Shown piece after piece: positions 28,675 to 36,168 of a stretch of DNA of 64,000 nucleotides. The translations under genes were made by a program, and so were the position numbers. The notes beneath the pieces are model-generated. The model was given only the letters and a program-made list of their open reading frames with translations, ran no database searches and had not been told where the DNA came from. The stretch covers positions 186,001 to 250,000 of the forward strand of contig NZ_PYSY02000003.1 in assembly GCF_003049685.1 (NCBI RefSeq). Reading direction: 5' to 3'. Source of the stretch: Brucella pituitosa. Lineage in GTDB: Bacteria > Pseudomonadota > Alphaproteobacteria > Rhizobiales > Rhizobiaceae. The first letter of the stretch is position 1, and each line of letters begins with the position of its first letter.

Positions 28675-28778
28675 TGTTCCTCCTCCCTGTGCGGCTCAAT
28701 AGCCGCGTCTTTTTGTATGCAACAACCGGCAAAGGCACTTCCTCCAAAGCACCTTCTTCGGTATTCCGCTGACAAAAG

Positions 28779-29753
28779 TCAGTTGGAAAATGCGTGTAGC
28801 CCCCTTGTCATAGCAAGGTGACAATCGCTGACAATGCGCTCGATAAGTTCCTGACAGCTGGGAATATCCTTGATCAGCCCGAGGGTCTGACTTGCCCAGA
28901 CCAAGCCGCTGTCCAGTTCACCGGTTGTCAACGCGTGACGACCTCGCTCTCCCGAAACCAGCGGTCGAACATCTGTAAATTCCGCACCACCCGGCCGACC
29001 TTCGATAGCGACGACCTCATCGGAGATTGCATTCTTCAAAACACGTCCGGTGTTTCTGAATGTTCGGAAGATCAAATTGGTGTCCCGCTCACCAGCATTG
29101 ACCAGCGCCTGTTTGATATGCTCGTGGATGGGAGCTTCTTTGGTGGCACAAAAGCGCGTACCCATGTTCACGCCTTCGGCACCGAGCATAAAAGCGGCTG
29201 CCATGCCTTCGCCGGTGCCGATACCGCCCGAGGCGATCAATGGAATTTTTACCTGCATGGCTGCAGCAGCAAAAAGGACCAGACCGCCAATATCGTCTTC
29301 ACCCGGGTGTCCAGCCGCTTCAAATCCGTCGATGGAGATAGCGTCGACACCAGCCCGTTCCGCTGATAGTGCATGTCGTACAGCCGTGCACTTGTGAACG
29401 ACAACCGCACCGGCCGCCTTTATTTTCTCAATGAACTCTTTCGGGCTGCGTCCAGCCGTCTCTATCACCTTCACACCCGATTGCAGCGCCGCATCAAGAT
29501 ATTCTTCATAAGGCGGAGGCGCTGTGGTGGGGAGAATGGTGAGATTGACCCCAAATGGTTTGTCGGTCATTAGACGGCAGCGAGCGATCTCTTCGCTTAG
29601 CGCTTTCGGGCTGGCTTGTGTCAATGCTGTTAGGATTCCAAGGCCGCCAGCATTCGATACGGCTGATGCAAGTTCGGCGCGACCTACCCATTGCATTCCA
29701 CCTTGGATGATCGGGTATTTTGTCTTCAATAGCTCAGTTACTCGGGTCTTCAC
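28779..29753 (-). CDS. Nitronate monooxygenase family flavoprotein
   Basis: The product (324 residues from GTG 29753, preceded by AGGGA) begins KTRVTELLKTKYPIIQGGMQWVG, the usual start of FMN-binding 2-nitropropane dioxygenase/nitronate monooxygenases. It continues with SNAGGLGILTALT, ISIDGFEAAGHPGEDDIGG (the His in the catalytic position) and the phosphate-binding SGGIGTGEGMAAAFMLGAEG, GTRF. In-frame codons upstream are open but unlike the family. Many relatives in acyl-CoA catabolic clusters have unknown natural substrates, so oxidation of a nitronate is not assured. It is the first gene of the minus-strand block. Confidence 0.9.
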   Translation of the reverse strand: MKTRVTELLKTKYPIIQGGMQWVGRAELASAVSNAGGLGILTALTQASPKALSEEIARCRLMTDKPFGVNLTILPTTAPPPYEEYLDAALQSGVKVIETAGRSPKEFIEKIKAAGAVVVHKCTAVRHALSAERAGVDAISIDGFEAAGHPGEDDIGGLVLFAAAAMQVKIPLIASGGIGTGEGMAAAFMLGAEGVNMGTRFCATKEAPIHEHIKQALVNAGERDTNLIFRTFRNTGRVLKNAISDEVVAIEGRPGGAEFTDVRPLVSGERGRHALTTGELDSGLVWASQTLGLIKDIPSCQELIERIVSDCHLAMTRGLHAFSN

Positions 29754-29997
29754 GCGCCACTCCCTGCTGCAATCAAACCTCATGATTAGATACTGAAATT
29801 CGCTGCGGATTAAGTCAAACAAAAAATTTGCTGAACGTCCAACTTTTTATTAACATGCAGATATAACACGATGATTTCGTCAGGGTCCCATGAAGAGGGC
29901 CAGTTGGAGAGGCGAACACCATGAAACCGCGAAAGATCACGACATATCAATGGCGTAGTGTAAAATACAGCTTCACATCGTCGAATTTACCAACCCC

Positions 29998-30167
29998 GGA
30001 CCAGCACGTAAGAACCCCGAATCTCCTATCGCAGATAGCGGGTTTGATAATTCGGGGGTGGTCTCCAGAGCGGCAACCTGTCGCGGTTATGGCTCACCGG
30101 CATGGGTGACGTACCTACCACCGCAACTAAACTTGGCGCGACAGCCCTTCCCTACCGTAAGCGCTGT
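29998..30167 (+). ncRNA. Structured leader RNA upstream of EamA transporter
   Basis: The 390-bp gap before the EamA gene contains nested, perfectly complementary segments: GACCA 29999-30003 with TGGTC 30059-30063; CCCCGAAT 30015-30022 with ATTCGGGG 30050-30057; and CTATC 30026-30030 with GATAG 30034-30038. Further hairpins follow at 30095-30098/30105-30108 (CACC/GGTG) and 30141-30145/30163-30167 (ACAGC/GCTGT), and the transporter's ribosome-binding site lies 35 bp later. The layout is that of a cis-regulatory RNA or riboswitch. It reminds me loosely of the long alphaproteobacterial speF-type leader, but I cannot confirm the class. Confidence 0.55.
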
Positions 30168-30211
30168 TCTTGCGGATACTTTCAGATCGCGACCGGCTTG
30201 AAGGGGGCAGC

Positions 30212-31135
30212 ATGATCCCACTGCGCTTCTTTGGTGCCGTCCTTCTTTGTGTAAGCAGTCTTGCTTTTACCTTGAATGACACGACGACCAAGTTTCTCAT
30301 CGGCGACTATGACGTATCATCGATCATTTTGATCCGCAGCTTGATGGCTTTGCCAATTCTTTATCTGTTTCATGTGCGGTCAACCGGTCGGAGCAAGATA
30401 TGGTCGGCCAGAATTGGTCTCCATGCGTTGCGGGGAGCTTTTGGCTTGATCGCCGCCTATTTATACATCGCTTCCCTGAAAACTCTGACTGTGGCTGAGG
30501 CTACAGTCATTCTCTTCATGACCCCCGTCATTATCACCGCGATGTCTCGTTTTCTGCTCAAGGAGAATGTCAACTTTCGCACTTGGTTGTCGATCTGCTT
30601 TTGTTTCCTCGGCGTGGTTGTGGCGATCAATCCACGGGCATCCAACTTCAGTTACGCTATGGGACTGGCTGGTACATCGAGCGTGTTTTACGCCATCAAT
30701 GCTATCAGTTCGCGTTGGATTCCGTCCGAAGACAACCTGTGGACGATCTCGTTTTTCGGCGCGTTCTTTTCGGCGCTCTTTGTCGCCCCGTTCGCCATTG
30801 AGCATTGGCGTGGACTACAAGTCCCGCACCTTGCCCAGTTTGGTGCTGCGGCGGCATTCTCCAGCATGGGCATAGGTTTGAGCGCCATAGCCTACCGCAT
30901 GACATCACCTGCCCTCCTCGCCCCCTTCGGTTATTCGGGGCTGATCTGGTCGATTACAGTCACCTGGCTGTTTTGGGGCATTCATCCGAGTCTCAATGCC
31001 ATTCTCGGCACACTCATCATTCTGGGCAGCGTCACATTGACCATCAAAACCAGCCGCATTGATCCGCAACCGAATCTGCAGAAGTGTAACAAGGGACCCA
31101 CAAATGACGACCCCAATCCTTGTCGACCGAAATAA
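30212..31135 (+). CDS. EamA/DMT-family transporter
   Basis: A 307-residue inner-membrane protein with about ten hydrophobic segments and the two EamA repeats (first around LNDTTTKFLIGDYDVSSIILIR, second around AINAISSRWIPSEDNLWTISF). I start at ATG 30212 (MIPLRFFG) because AAGGGGGCAG precedes it; an ATG 14 codons upstream falls within the leader RNA region. Family members export amino acids, nucleosides or other metabolites. It is the first gene of the plus-strand arm divergent from the nitronate monooxygenase and is probably controlled by the leader RNA. Confidence 0.9.
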   Translation: MIPLRFFGAVLLCVSSLAFTLNDTTTKFLIGDYDVSSIILIRSLMALPILYLFHVRSTGRSKIWSARIGLHALRGAFGLIAAYLYIASLKTLTVAEATVILFMTPVIITAMSRFLLKENVNFRTWLSICFCFLGVVVAINPRASNFSYAMGLAGTSSVFYAINAISSRWIPSEDNLWTISFFGAFFSALFVAPFAIEHWRGLQVPHLAQFGAAAAFSSMGIGLSAIAYRMTSPALLAPFGYSGLIWSITVTWLFWGIHPSLNAILGTLIILGSVTLTIKTSRIDPQPNLQKCNKGPTNDDPNPCRPK

Positions 31136-31889
31136 AGAAACCGGCGTCAGCACTATCACATTCAACCGCCCGGAAAAATACAACGCTATCGACGAGGCGA
31201 TGGCAGCAGCCTTTCATGAGGCCGTGCAAGCCATAGCATCCGACAAGAGCATACGTTGTGTCGTTCTCAAAGGCGCAGGCAAAGCTTTTATGGCGGGTGG
31301 AGATGTGGCAGCTTTTGCAGCTGACCCGGATCGGGCTGATCTTGTCTTACAGCGCATATTGCGCCACATGCACCCAGCTTTGTTAATCCTGCAGCAATTG
31401 CCTGTGCCTGTCATCGCTGCAATACACGGACCGGCAGCTGGTGCCGGATTGAGCATGGTTCTGTCGGCAGATTATGCCATCTGCAGTCAATCAGCGGAGT
31501 TCATTCTTGCTTATGATCGACTGGCAACGGTCCCCGATTGCGGCGGCACCTGGTATCTTCGGCAAAAGCTGGGGCCGCGTGCTGCCCTTGCCCTTATGCT
31601 CAAGGGTGGCAAACTCAATGCCAGTCAGGCCAGAGAAATCGGGATTGTCAACGACGTGGTTGAGGATAGCAGTTACCAGGAACAGCTTTCCGCCCTGATA
31701 CAAAAAATTGCTTCTGGCCCAACAAGAGCCTTTGGACTGTTCAAGCAACTGCTTGCTGCCGATCTTTCGTTGGCGGCTCAACTTGAGGCAGAAAAGGCGG
31801 CCTTCATGGAAGCCACTTATACGCAGGATTTCCGGGCCGCCATCCGCAACTTCCCGAGCAAGCAGCCGGTGCAATTTCTCGGATACTGA
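31104..31889 (+). CDS. Enoyl-CoA hydratase/isomerase family protein
   Basis: The 261-residue product begins MTTPILVDRNKETGVSTITF and has the crotonase motifs GAGKAFMAGGDVAAFA and HGPAAGAGLSMVLSADYAI. In the active-site region it has TVPDCGGTWYLRQKLG, similar to the paralogue at 23015-23794 (NPDCGGTW). I start at ATG 31104, which has AAGGGA upstream and overlaps the end of the EamA gene by 32 bp. It is the third crotonase-family gene of the catabolic region. Confidence 0.9.
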   Translation: MTTPILVDRNKETGVSTITFNRPEKYNAIDEAMAAAFHEAVQAIASDKSIRCVVLKGAGKAFMAGGDVAAFAADPDRADLVLQRILRHMHPALLILQQLPVPVIAAIHGPAAGAGLSMVLSADYAICSQSAEFILAYDRLATVPDCGGTWYLRQKLGPRAALALMLKGGKLNASQAREIGIVNDVVEDSSYQEQLSALIQKIASGPTRAFGLFKQLLAADLSLAAQLEAEKAAFMEATYTQDFRAAIRNFPSKQPVQFLGY

Positions 31890-32020
31890 AACAAGATCGT
31901 GCCCGGCGGAGACCGTTATATTCAAGGTCAGCCTGCAAAATGAACAATTACCAGTCACTTCGGCGGTCCTCCTTGCAACCAGCAAATAGACGTCGCCGCT
32001 ATCACCAGAAAGCGAATAAG

Positions 32021-33475
32021 ATGCTTCAAAATGTTGAGCTCGCAAATGATGTCATCAAGACTGACTTTTATATCGATGGCACTTGGACCAAACCTTTCGG
32101 TACCGACACCATTGCCGTCGTCAACCCTGCCAATGAGCAGCCGTATGCAACAATTTCAGCAGGCACTGCTCAGGATGTTGATCGAGCGGTTGCGGCCGCC
32201 CGTACGGCGTTCTCTTCGTGGAGCGAAACCCCGGTTGCGGAGCGCATCCGCTTCTTGCGCAAAATCGCAGAAATATATGAGGCGCGTCTCGAAGATATGG
32301 CCAAAACCATTTCGCTGGAAATGGGTGCGCCTATCACCATGGCCCGCGATCAACAGGCCGCTGCAGGCTTGTATCACATCAATGCTTTCACCCAGGCGCT
32401 AGAAAACTTCGATTTTGAAGAAAGACGAACAGATAATTCCAGCGACATGATCGTGCGCGAACCAATTGGCGTCTGCGGTTTGATTACTCCATGGAATTGG
32501 CCAATGAACCAGATCGCTTTGAAAGTTATTCCCGCGATCGCAGTCGGCTGCACGGTAATTTTGAAACCCTCCGAAATTGCGCCCATGTCAGCGATGCTTT
32601 TTGCCGAAATCATTCACGAAGCAGAGCTCCCCAAAGGAGTATTCAATCTTGTCAATGGTGACGGTCTGATCGTGGGCGAAGCCATGTCACGCCACGCGGA
32701 CATCGACATGATGTCGTTCACCGGCTCGACCCGTGCGGGCACAGCGGTCGCACGCGGCGCCGCAGACACGGTCAAGCGCGTCTCGCTCGAACTCGGAGGA
32801 AAGTCCCCCAATCTGATTTTCGCGGATAGTGACATCGAAAGCGCGGTAGAGCGTGCCATTGCTGAATGTTTCAACAATACTGGTCAATCCTGCAATGCCC
32901 CTACCCGATTGCTGGTCGAGAATTCGGTCTACGATCAAGTCGTTCAGCTCGCCGCTAATGCCGCCAATAAGACGCAGGTCGGTGATCCAGCTCTCGAAGG
33001 CGACCATATCGGGCCGCTGTCATCGAGAGCGCATTTTGACAAAGTTCAAAGTCTAATCCAAGCAGGCATTGATGAGGGCGCCCGTCTGGTTGCGGGTGGC
33101 CTCGGTCATCCCGACGGGTTTAACGCTGGCAACTTTGTCCGCCCGACCATATTTGCGGATGTACGGAACGATATGACGATTGCCCGCGAAGAGATATTCG
33201 GTCCAGTATTGGTCATCATTCCCTTTACCGACGAACAGGAGGCCACCACTATCGCGAATGACACGCTTTATGGTTTATCCGCTTATGTGCAAACCGGATC
33301 AGTTGATCGCGCCAAACGCCTTGCGCGGAATCTCCGCGCTGGCATGGTGCATATCAACGGCTCCACGCTTGGTTCCGGCAGCCCGTTTGGAGGCTACAAG
33401 CAGTCCGGCAACGGTCGTGAAGGCGGAAAATGGGGATTTGAAGACTTTACGGAGGTTAAGGTGATCACCGGCTGA
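32021..33475 (+). CDS. Aldehyde dehydrogenase (NAD(P)+)
   Basis: A 484-residue enzyme of normal family length from ATG 32021 (MLQNVELANDV). It contains the cofactor-binding segment ITPWNWPMNQIALKVIPA, TGSTRAGTAVA, the general base Glu in LELGGKSPN and the catalytic Cys in NNTGQSCNAPTR, followed by EEIFGPVLVII and PFGGYKQSGNGREGG. It oxidises an aldehyde to an acid. In this context it would act just downstream of the ThDP-dependent enzyme or upstream of the acyl-CoA synthetase. In-frame codons before 32021 show no family similarity. Confidence 0.93.
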   Translation: MLQNVELANDVIKTDFYIDGTWTKPFGTDTIAVVNPANEQPYATISAGTAQDVDRAVAAARTAFSSWSETPVAERIRFLRKIAEIYEARLEDMAKTISLEMGAPITMARDQQAAAGLYHINAFTQALENFDFEERRTDNSSDMIVREPIGVCGLITPWNWPMNQIALKVIPAIAVGCTVILKPSEIAPMSAMLFAEIIHEAELPKGVFNLVNGDGLIVGEAMSRHADIDMMSFTGSTRAGTAVARGAADTVKRVSLELGGKSPNLIFADSDIESAVERAIAECFNNTGQSCNAPTRLLVENSVYDQVVQLAANAANKTQVGDPALEGDHIGPLSSRAHFDKVQSLIQAGIDEGARLVAGGLGHPDGFNAGNFVRPTIFADVRNDMTIAREEIFGPVLVIIPFTDEQEATTIANDTLYGLSAYVQTGSVDRAKRLARNLRAGMVHINGSTLGSGSPFGGYKQSGNGREGGKWGFEDFTEVKVITG

Positions 33476-33634
33476 AAGTATGCATACAGCGCCGCGAGCC
33501 AATGCATGTCTATGGGTCGTCAACTCGAGCCATAATTCGTGAAAAAATAAAATTCAATGGTTCATGCATCATTGCCGCACGGTTGTGTTGCAAAAATTTG
33601 ATTTGAATGCAGCATGGCTTAACTCTGGAGGCAA

Positions 33635-34382
33635 TTATGCCGCGAGTGCTTTGAACTGTTGTTTGATTGAGAGCGCCGCCGCAGCTGGAAAGATGCCTTG
33701 TTGTTTGCGCATCATGTGAATGAGTTCAATGCCAGAGAGCGTGATGCTGGCTGCGGTTTGGGATTTGAAACCTAGAGCATTTCCAGCAAAAGTGCGAAGC
33801 GGTTTTGCGTCGGATAATGCGAAAAAACAAAGAGATAGAGCATTTCCAATGGTTCAAGAAAAACAGGAAATGCTCTAGCATGGAGCGAGTGCGTCGTTTG
33901 ATGCGGCGATGATCCTACTCAATCGTGTTGTTCATATATTTGCTGGAGCGAACGGCAATAGGCTTGCCAGCCTGACTGAGCTGGTTCTCTGCATCACATT
34001 GTAGAATAGCTGTTCTGTTGGTTTGGCTACCATCAATGGTAATGCGCACTGGCCTGCCGTAGCGGGCCAGCGCCTTGCGTATAAAGCATTTGGCGATTAA
34101 ATCACGTTCCTTGCTGAAGTAGAACTCAACCGTATCCCCGTTGCTGTCGATCGCACGATATGAGTACAGCCACTCGCCTCTGACCTGACGCTTCTTCTGA
34201 TAGAAACGCTCAAGCAGTTTGGGGCTGAAGCAGATGACCCAACGATGGACGGTTGAATAATCCAAATAGAGGCCACGTTCCGCCATCATTTCTTTCAGAT
34301 TGCGAAGGCTCAGATTGTAAGCCAGGTACCACCGCGCACATAGAAGAATGACAGACTTATCAAAATGACGACCTTTAAACAT
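33635..34382 (-). pseudogene. IS6-family transposase with deletion, nonsense codon and insertion
   Basis: The reading starts FKGRHFDKSVILLCARWYLA, SLRNLKEMMAERGLYLDYST, as in IS6 transposases. Between YQKKRQV and RGEWLYSYRAID the segment carrying the first catalytic Asp (DETYxKV) is missing, about a dozen codons. After SSKYMNNTIE a TAG (33915-33917) stands where Gln is expected, followed by DHRRIKRRTRSML. A ~99-bp repeat then interrupts the gene, and the end resumes as LGFKSQTAASITLSGIELIH, MMRKQQG, finishing FKALAA at 33635. It cannot be active. Confidence 0.85.
33776..33874. repeat. ~99-bp palindromic repeat inserted in transposase
   Basis: The element starts AGCATTTCC and ends with its exact complement GGAAATGCT; an internal copy of AGAGCATTTCC occurs at 33837-33847. 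It is flanked on both sides by CTAG (33772-33775 and 33875-33878), while the uninterrupted transposase should have CTAG once. This is therefore a recognisable insertion with target duplication (CTAG, or TA if the ends are counted as GAGCATTTCC). Size and palindromic nature recall the Brucella Bru-RS type of repeat, from memory. Confidence 0.8.
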
Positions 34383-34454
34383 CCAAAATACTCAGCTAAC
34401 TAAAAGCCAAGATACCATCAGTTCATCCATTGATGAAAAGTTTGCAACACAACC

Positions 34455-34485
34455 CCATCATTTCTTCAAGCGTCAATTCACGCAT
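34455..34485 (-). pseudogene. Start of a double-glycine-leader peptide gene cut by IS6
   Basis: From ATG 34485 the minus strand reads MRELTLEEMM and then runs into the IS6-family terminus. A good ribosome-binding site, GGGAG, lies seven bases upstream (34493-34497). The sequence matches the start of colicin-V/microcin-type leaders (MRTLTLNELDSVSGG in colicin V), which end in a double glycine cleaved by peptidase-containing ABC exporters. The rest of the peptide is missing from this end. The broken exporter at 9616-10100 belongs to the family that would have handled such a peptide. Confidence 0.55.
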
Positions 34486-34644
34486 ATTTCTCTCCCAATA
34501 TAGATTAAGCACCCCGGAAGAGTAGCAGTCATACAATTTCTAAAACATCCTATTTTAGTGGCCCCAATTTACCCCCAAATAGGCGGCCCCACGCCATTAA
34601 ATATCGCGCTGTAGGGCCGCACTGTGGGAATCGCTTGCTACAAG

Positions 34645-35100
34645 TCATAGGCTCAGCCCACGATCAAAATCCAGCCGTTCGCGCTCCTACTCGATCTGCT
34701 TCTGGCATTGCTTTTCAGCCTCCTGCTGTTCGCGCAAGTCAGCCCGATCTCCGCTCCGAAACCCTTGCGCGAGATCGCGGGCGCGCTCACTATAGCCGCT
34801 AATGTCCATGCCTTGCGCTGCCCTTGATTTCCTGTGCGGCCTGTCGGACACGCCGCCATTCGACAACGGATTCCACATCGTCGCCGCGCTCCTTCAGATA
34901 CCACGCCTACTGGGCAGTTGTGGCAACGGTTTCCGGTCCAGTGACAGTGCTCGCACCGTCTGTTGAAGCTCCGTGCGTTCATCGCCCTGCGCCCGATCAA
35001 ACGCCTCGTCTCGCTGTACCTCCAGCGTCCGATGATCAACCAACTACCCCACACCGTGGCACTCCAACGCAACCTGCATTTCTTCCGCCCAACTTTCCCG
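34645..35100 (-). pseudogene. MobA/MobL-type plasmid relaxase, C-terminal remnant
   Basis: Pieces in shifting frames follow the C-terminal half of RSF1010/MobQ-type relaxases: WAEEMQVALECHGVG, LVDHRTLEVQRDEAFDRAQG, PLPQLPSRRG, KERGDDVESVVEWRRVR, then a Glu/Gln/Arg-rich helical tail (DLREQQEAEKQCQKQIE, a TAG where Gln is expected, ERERLDFDRGLSL) ending at 34645. The N-terminal relaxase domain with its catalytic Tyr is absent. This indicates that plasmid DNA once entered here, next to the NRPS-PKS cluster. Confidence 0.6.
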
Positions 35101-35346
35101 TCAGTCAGCCAAACGGTTGATCTCAGTAAAAATTTCGTCAATCTGTTCTTTCAAATCAGCTTCGGTTTCACCGCTGAAAATTAAACGGTAATTGCAATTA
35201 TTTAGTTTTCGGCCTGCATACTGGCGCTGAATTAGATACTGAATGTCTTCCCTTACCCGTTTTCTGCCGTGCACGAATTTGCTGTTATTCTCGGTCAAAC
35301 CCCACAAAATAGCCGAAACCATTTGCACAAGCGGCTCGGTTGGCAA
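35101..35346 (-). CDS. Small hypothetical protein, possibly a plasmid remnant
   Basis: An 81-residue reading (MPTEPLVQMVSAILWG to ADLKEQIDEIFTEINRLAD) whose base composition is richer in A+T than its surroundings. I do not recognise it. It directly adjoins the relaxase remnant on the same strand, so it may be part of the same plasmid fragment. No convincing ribosome-binding site is seen and it may be truncated at its N-terminus. Confidence 0.3.
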   Translation of the reverse strand: MPTEPLVQMVSAILWGLTENNSKFVHGRKRVREDIQYLIQRQYAGRKLNNCNYRLIFSGETEADLKEQIDEIFTEINRLAD

Positions 35347-35431
35347 GATGGCTGTCTCTGTACGCTGTCGCCCCTGCTGAACCGCCTTGCTGATCGTCGT
35401 ACGGTTGCATTCGCAGTGTCTGCTGAACAGT

Positions 35432-35445
35432 GGTTCTGTTGCAAA
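35432..35445. repeat. Solo IS6-type terminal repeat
   Basis: GGTTCTGTTGCAAA is the canonical terminus of IS6-family elements. No transposase lies to its right and no partner end was found before the six-cysteine peptide gene, so it appears to be a relic end marking an old rearrangement at the left border of the biosynthetic cluster. Confidence 0.5.
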
Positions 35446-35613
35446 CAGGGCATTTCACAAAACGCGCAGGCTGAAAGCCTGATGCAGCCGGTAAAGTGGT
35501 GGTCAGCTAGGCTGCGGCGACACGCGGCACGCAGACTTGGGTGTGTGTTCGCACAACAATGAGCGCATAATATGAGAACGGGGACTCCCCATAAACAGTA
35601 TAAGGAGACCATC

Positions 35614-35892
35614 ATGAAACCGTACTCACTCTTGGTTGTTGTTGGATTGGTGTTAATGAATGCCTCAACTGCTTATGCGGGTTCAAACACAGCATTAAAG
35701 AGCGCGTCCACATTACCATCGTCTGATCCAGCTGAGACCATCGTTCATCTGGCAACGACAGAAAAGCCGGAAGCCGCTAAGCCAGCAATCTGTCAATACA
35801 AGACTTGGCAAGATTGCGTGGCAGCCTGCGGAACCTCACTGTGCATATATTGCACAGGTAATGGAAAATATGCTTGCGAAAAGGAAAAATGA
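35614..35892 (+). CDS. Small exported six-cysteine peptide
   Basis: The 92-residue product starts at ATG 35614 behind a strong AGGAG. It has a signal peptide (MKPYSLLVVVGLVLMNASTAYA, likely cut after AYA), a Ser/Thr/Pro/Ala-rich linker, and a compact C-terminal 35-residue domain with six Cys (ICQYKTWQDCVAACG, LCIYCTGNGKYACEKEK). The even Cys number fits three disulfides formed in the periplasm. I do not recognise a family. It is the last gene before the NRPS gene, on the same strand and 276 bp away. A toxin, inhibitor or structural peptide are all possible. Confidence 0.7.
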   Translation: MKPYSLLVVVGLVLMNASTAYAGSNTALKSASTLPSSDPAETIVHLATTEKPEAAKPAICQYKTWQDCVAACGTSLCIYCTGNGKYACEKEK

Positions 35893-36168
35893 AGCGTTGG
35901 TGGGGTCGGTTCCGGCTGAGGGCTAAATGGTATGTTTAGCTGTCTCAATTGAACCCGGTCGGGTTTTCCAAACGTAAGTTATTGAACCGGTTTTACACGT
36001 ATTTTCAGCTTATCCTTAGAGGTGGTGCGACTAACATCGCAATCCTGTTATCCCTATTTCATTCAATATTTATACCGTCAAAGATGCTGTATATTCTTCA
36101 TCACATGCCTTTTTAAAAAGAGGAAAGGTTTCAACGAAAGCGAATGGATGCCGTTGGGAGGCGCAGCC

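Larger units (their letters stand above)
33581..34454 (-). mobile_element. Inactivated IS6-family element
   Basis: The element is bounded by perfect 14-bp inverted ends, GGTTGTGTTGCAAA at 33581-33594 and TTTGCAACACAACC at 34441-34454. It carries a broken IS6-family transposase and a later palindromic-repeat insertion. Its right end sits inside the start of a small leader-peptide gene (34455-34485). The 8-bp flanks do not match, so no target duplication is visible. Confidence 0.85.

Noticed and set aside
29921..30109. Possible 62-codon leader peptide before the EamA gene
   Set aside because: No ribosome-binding site is seen and it overlaps the paired RNA segments; the RNA structure explains the region better.
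33776..33874. Possible rho-independent terminator from the inverted ends
   Set aside because: The arms are ~80 bp apart, there is no T-run, and the flanking CTAG duplication shows that it is an inserted repeat.
36022..36168. Upstream start for the NRPS
   Set aside because: The extra 49 residues are Cys/Tyr-rich and unlike a condensation domain; GGGAGG before ATG 36169 decides the start.
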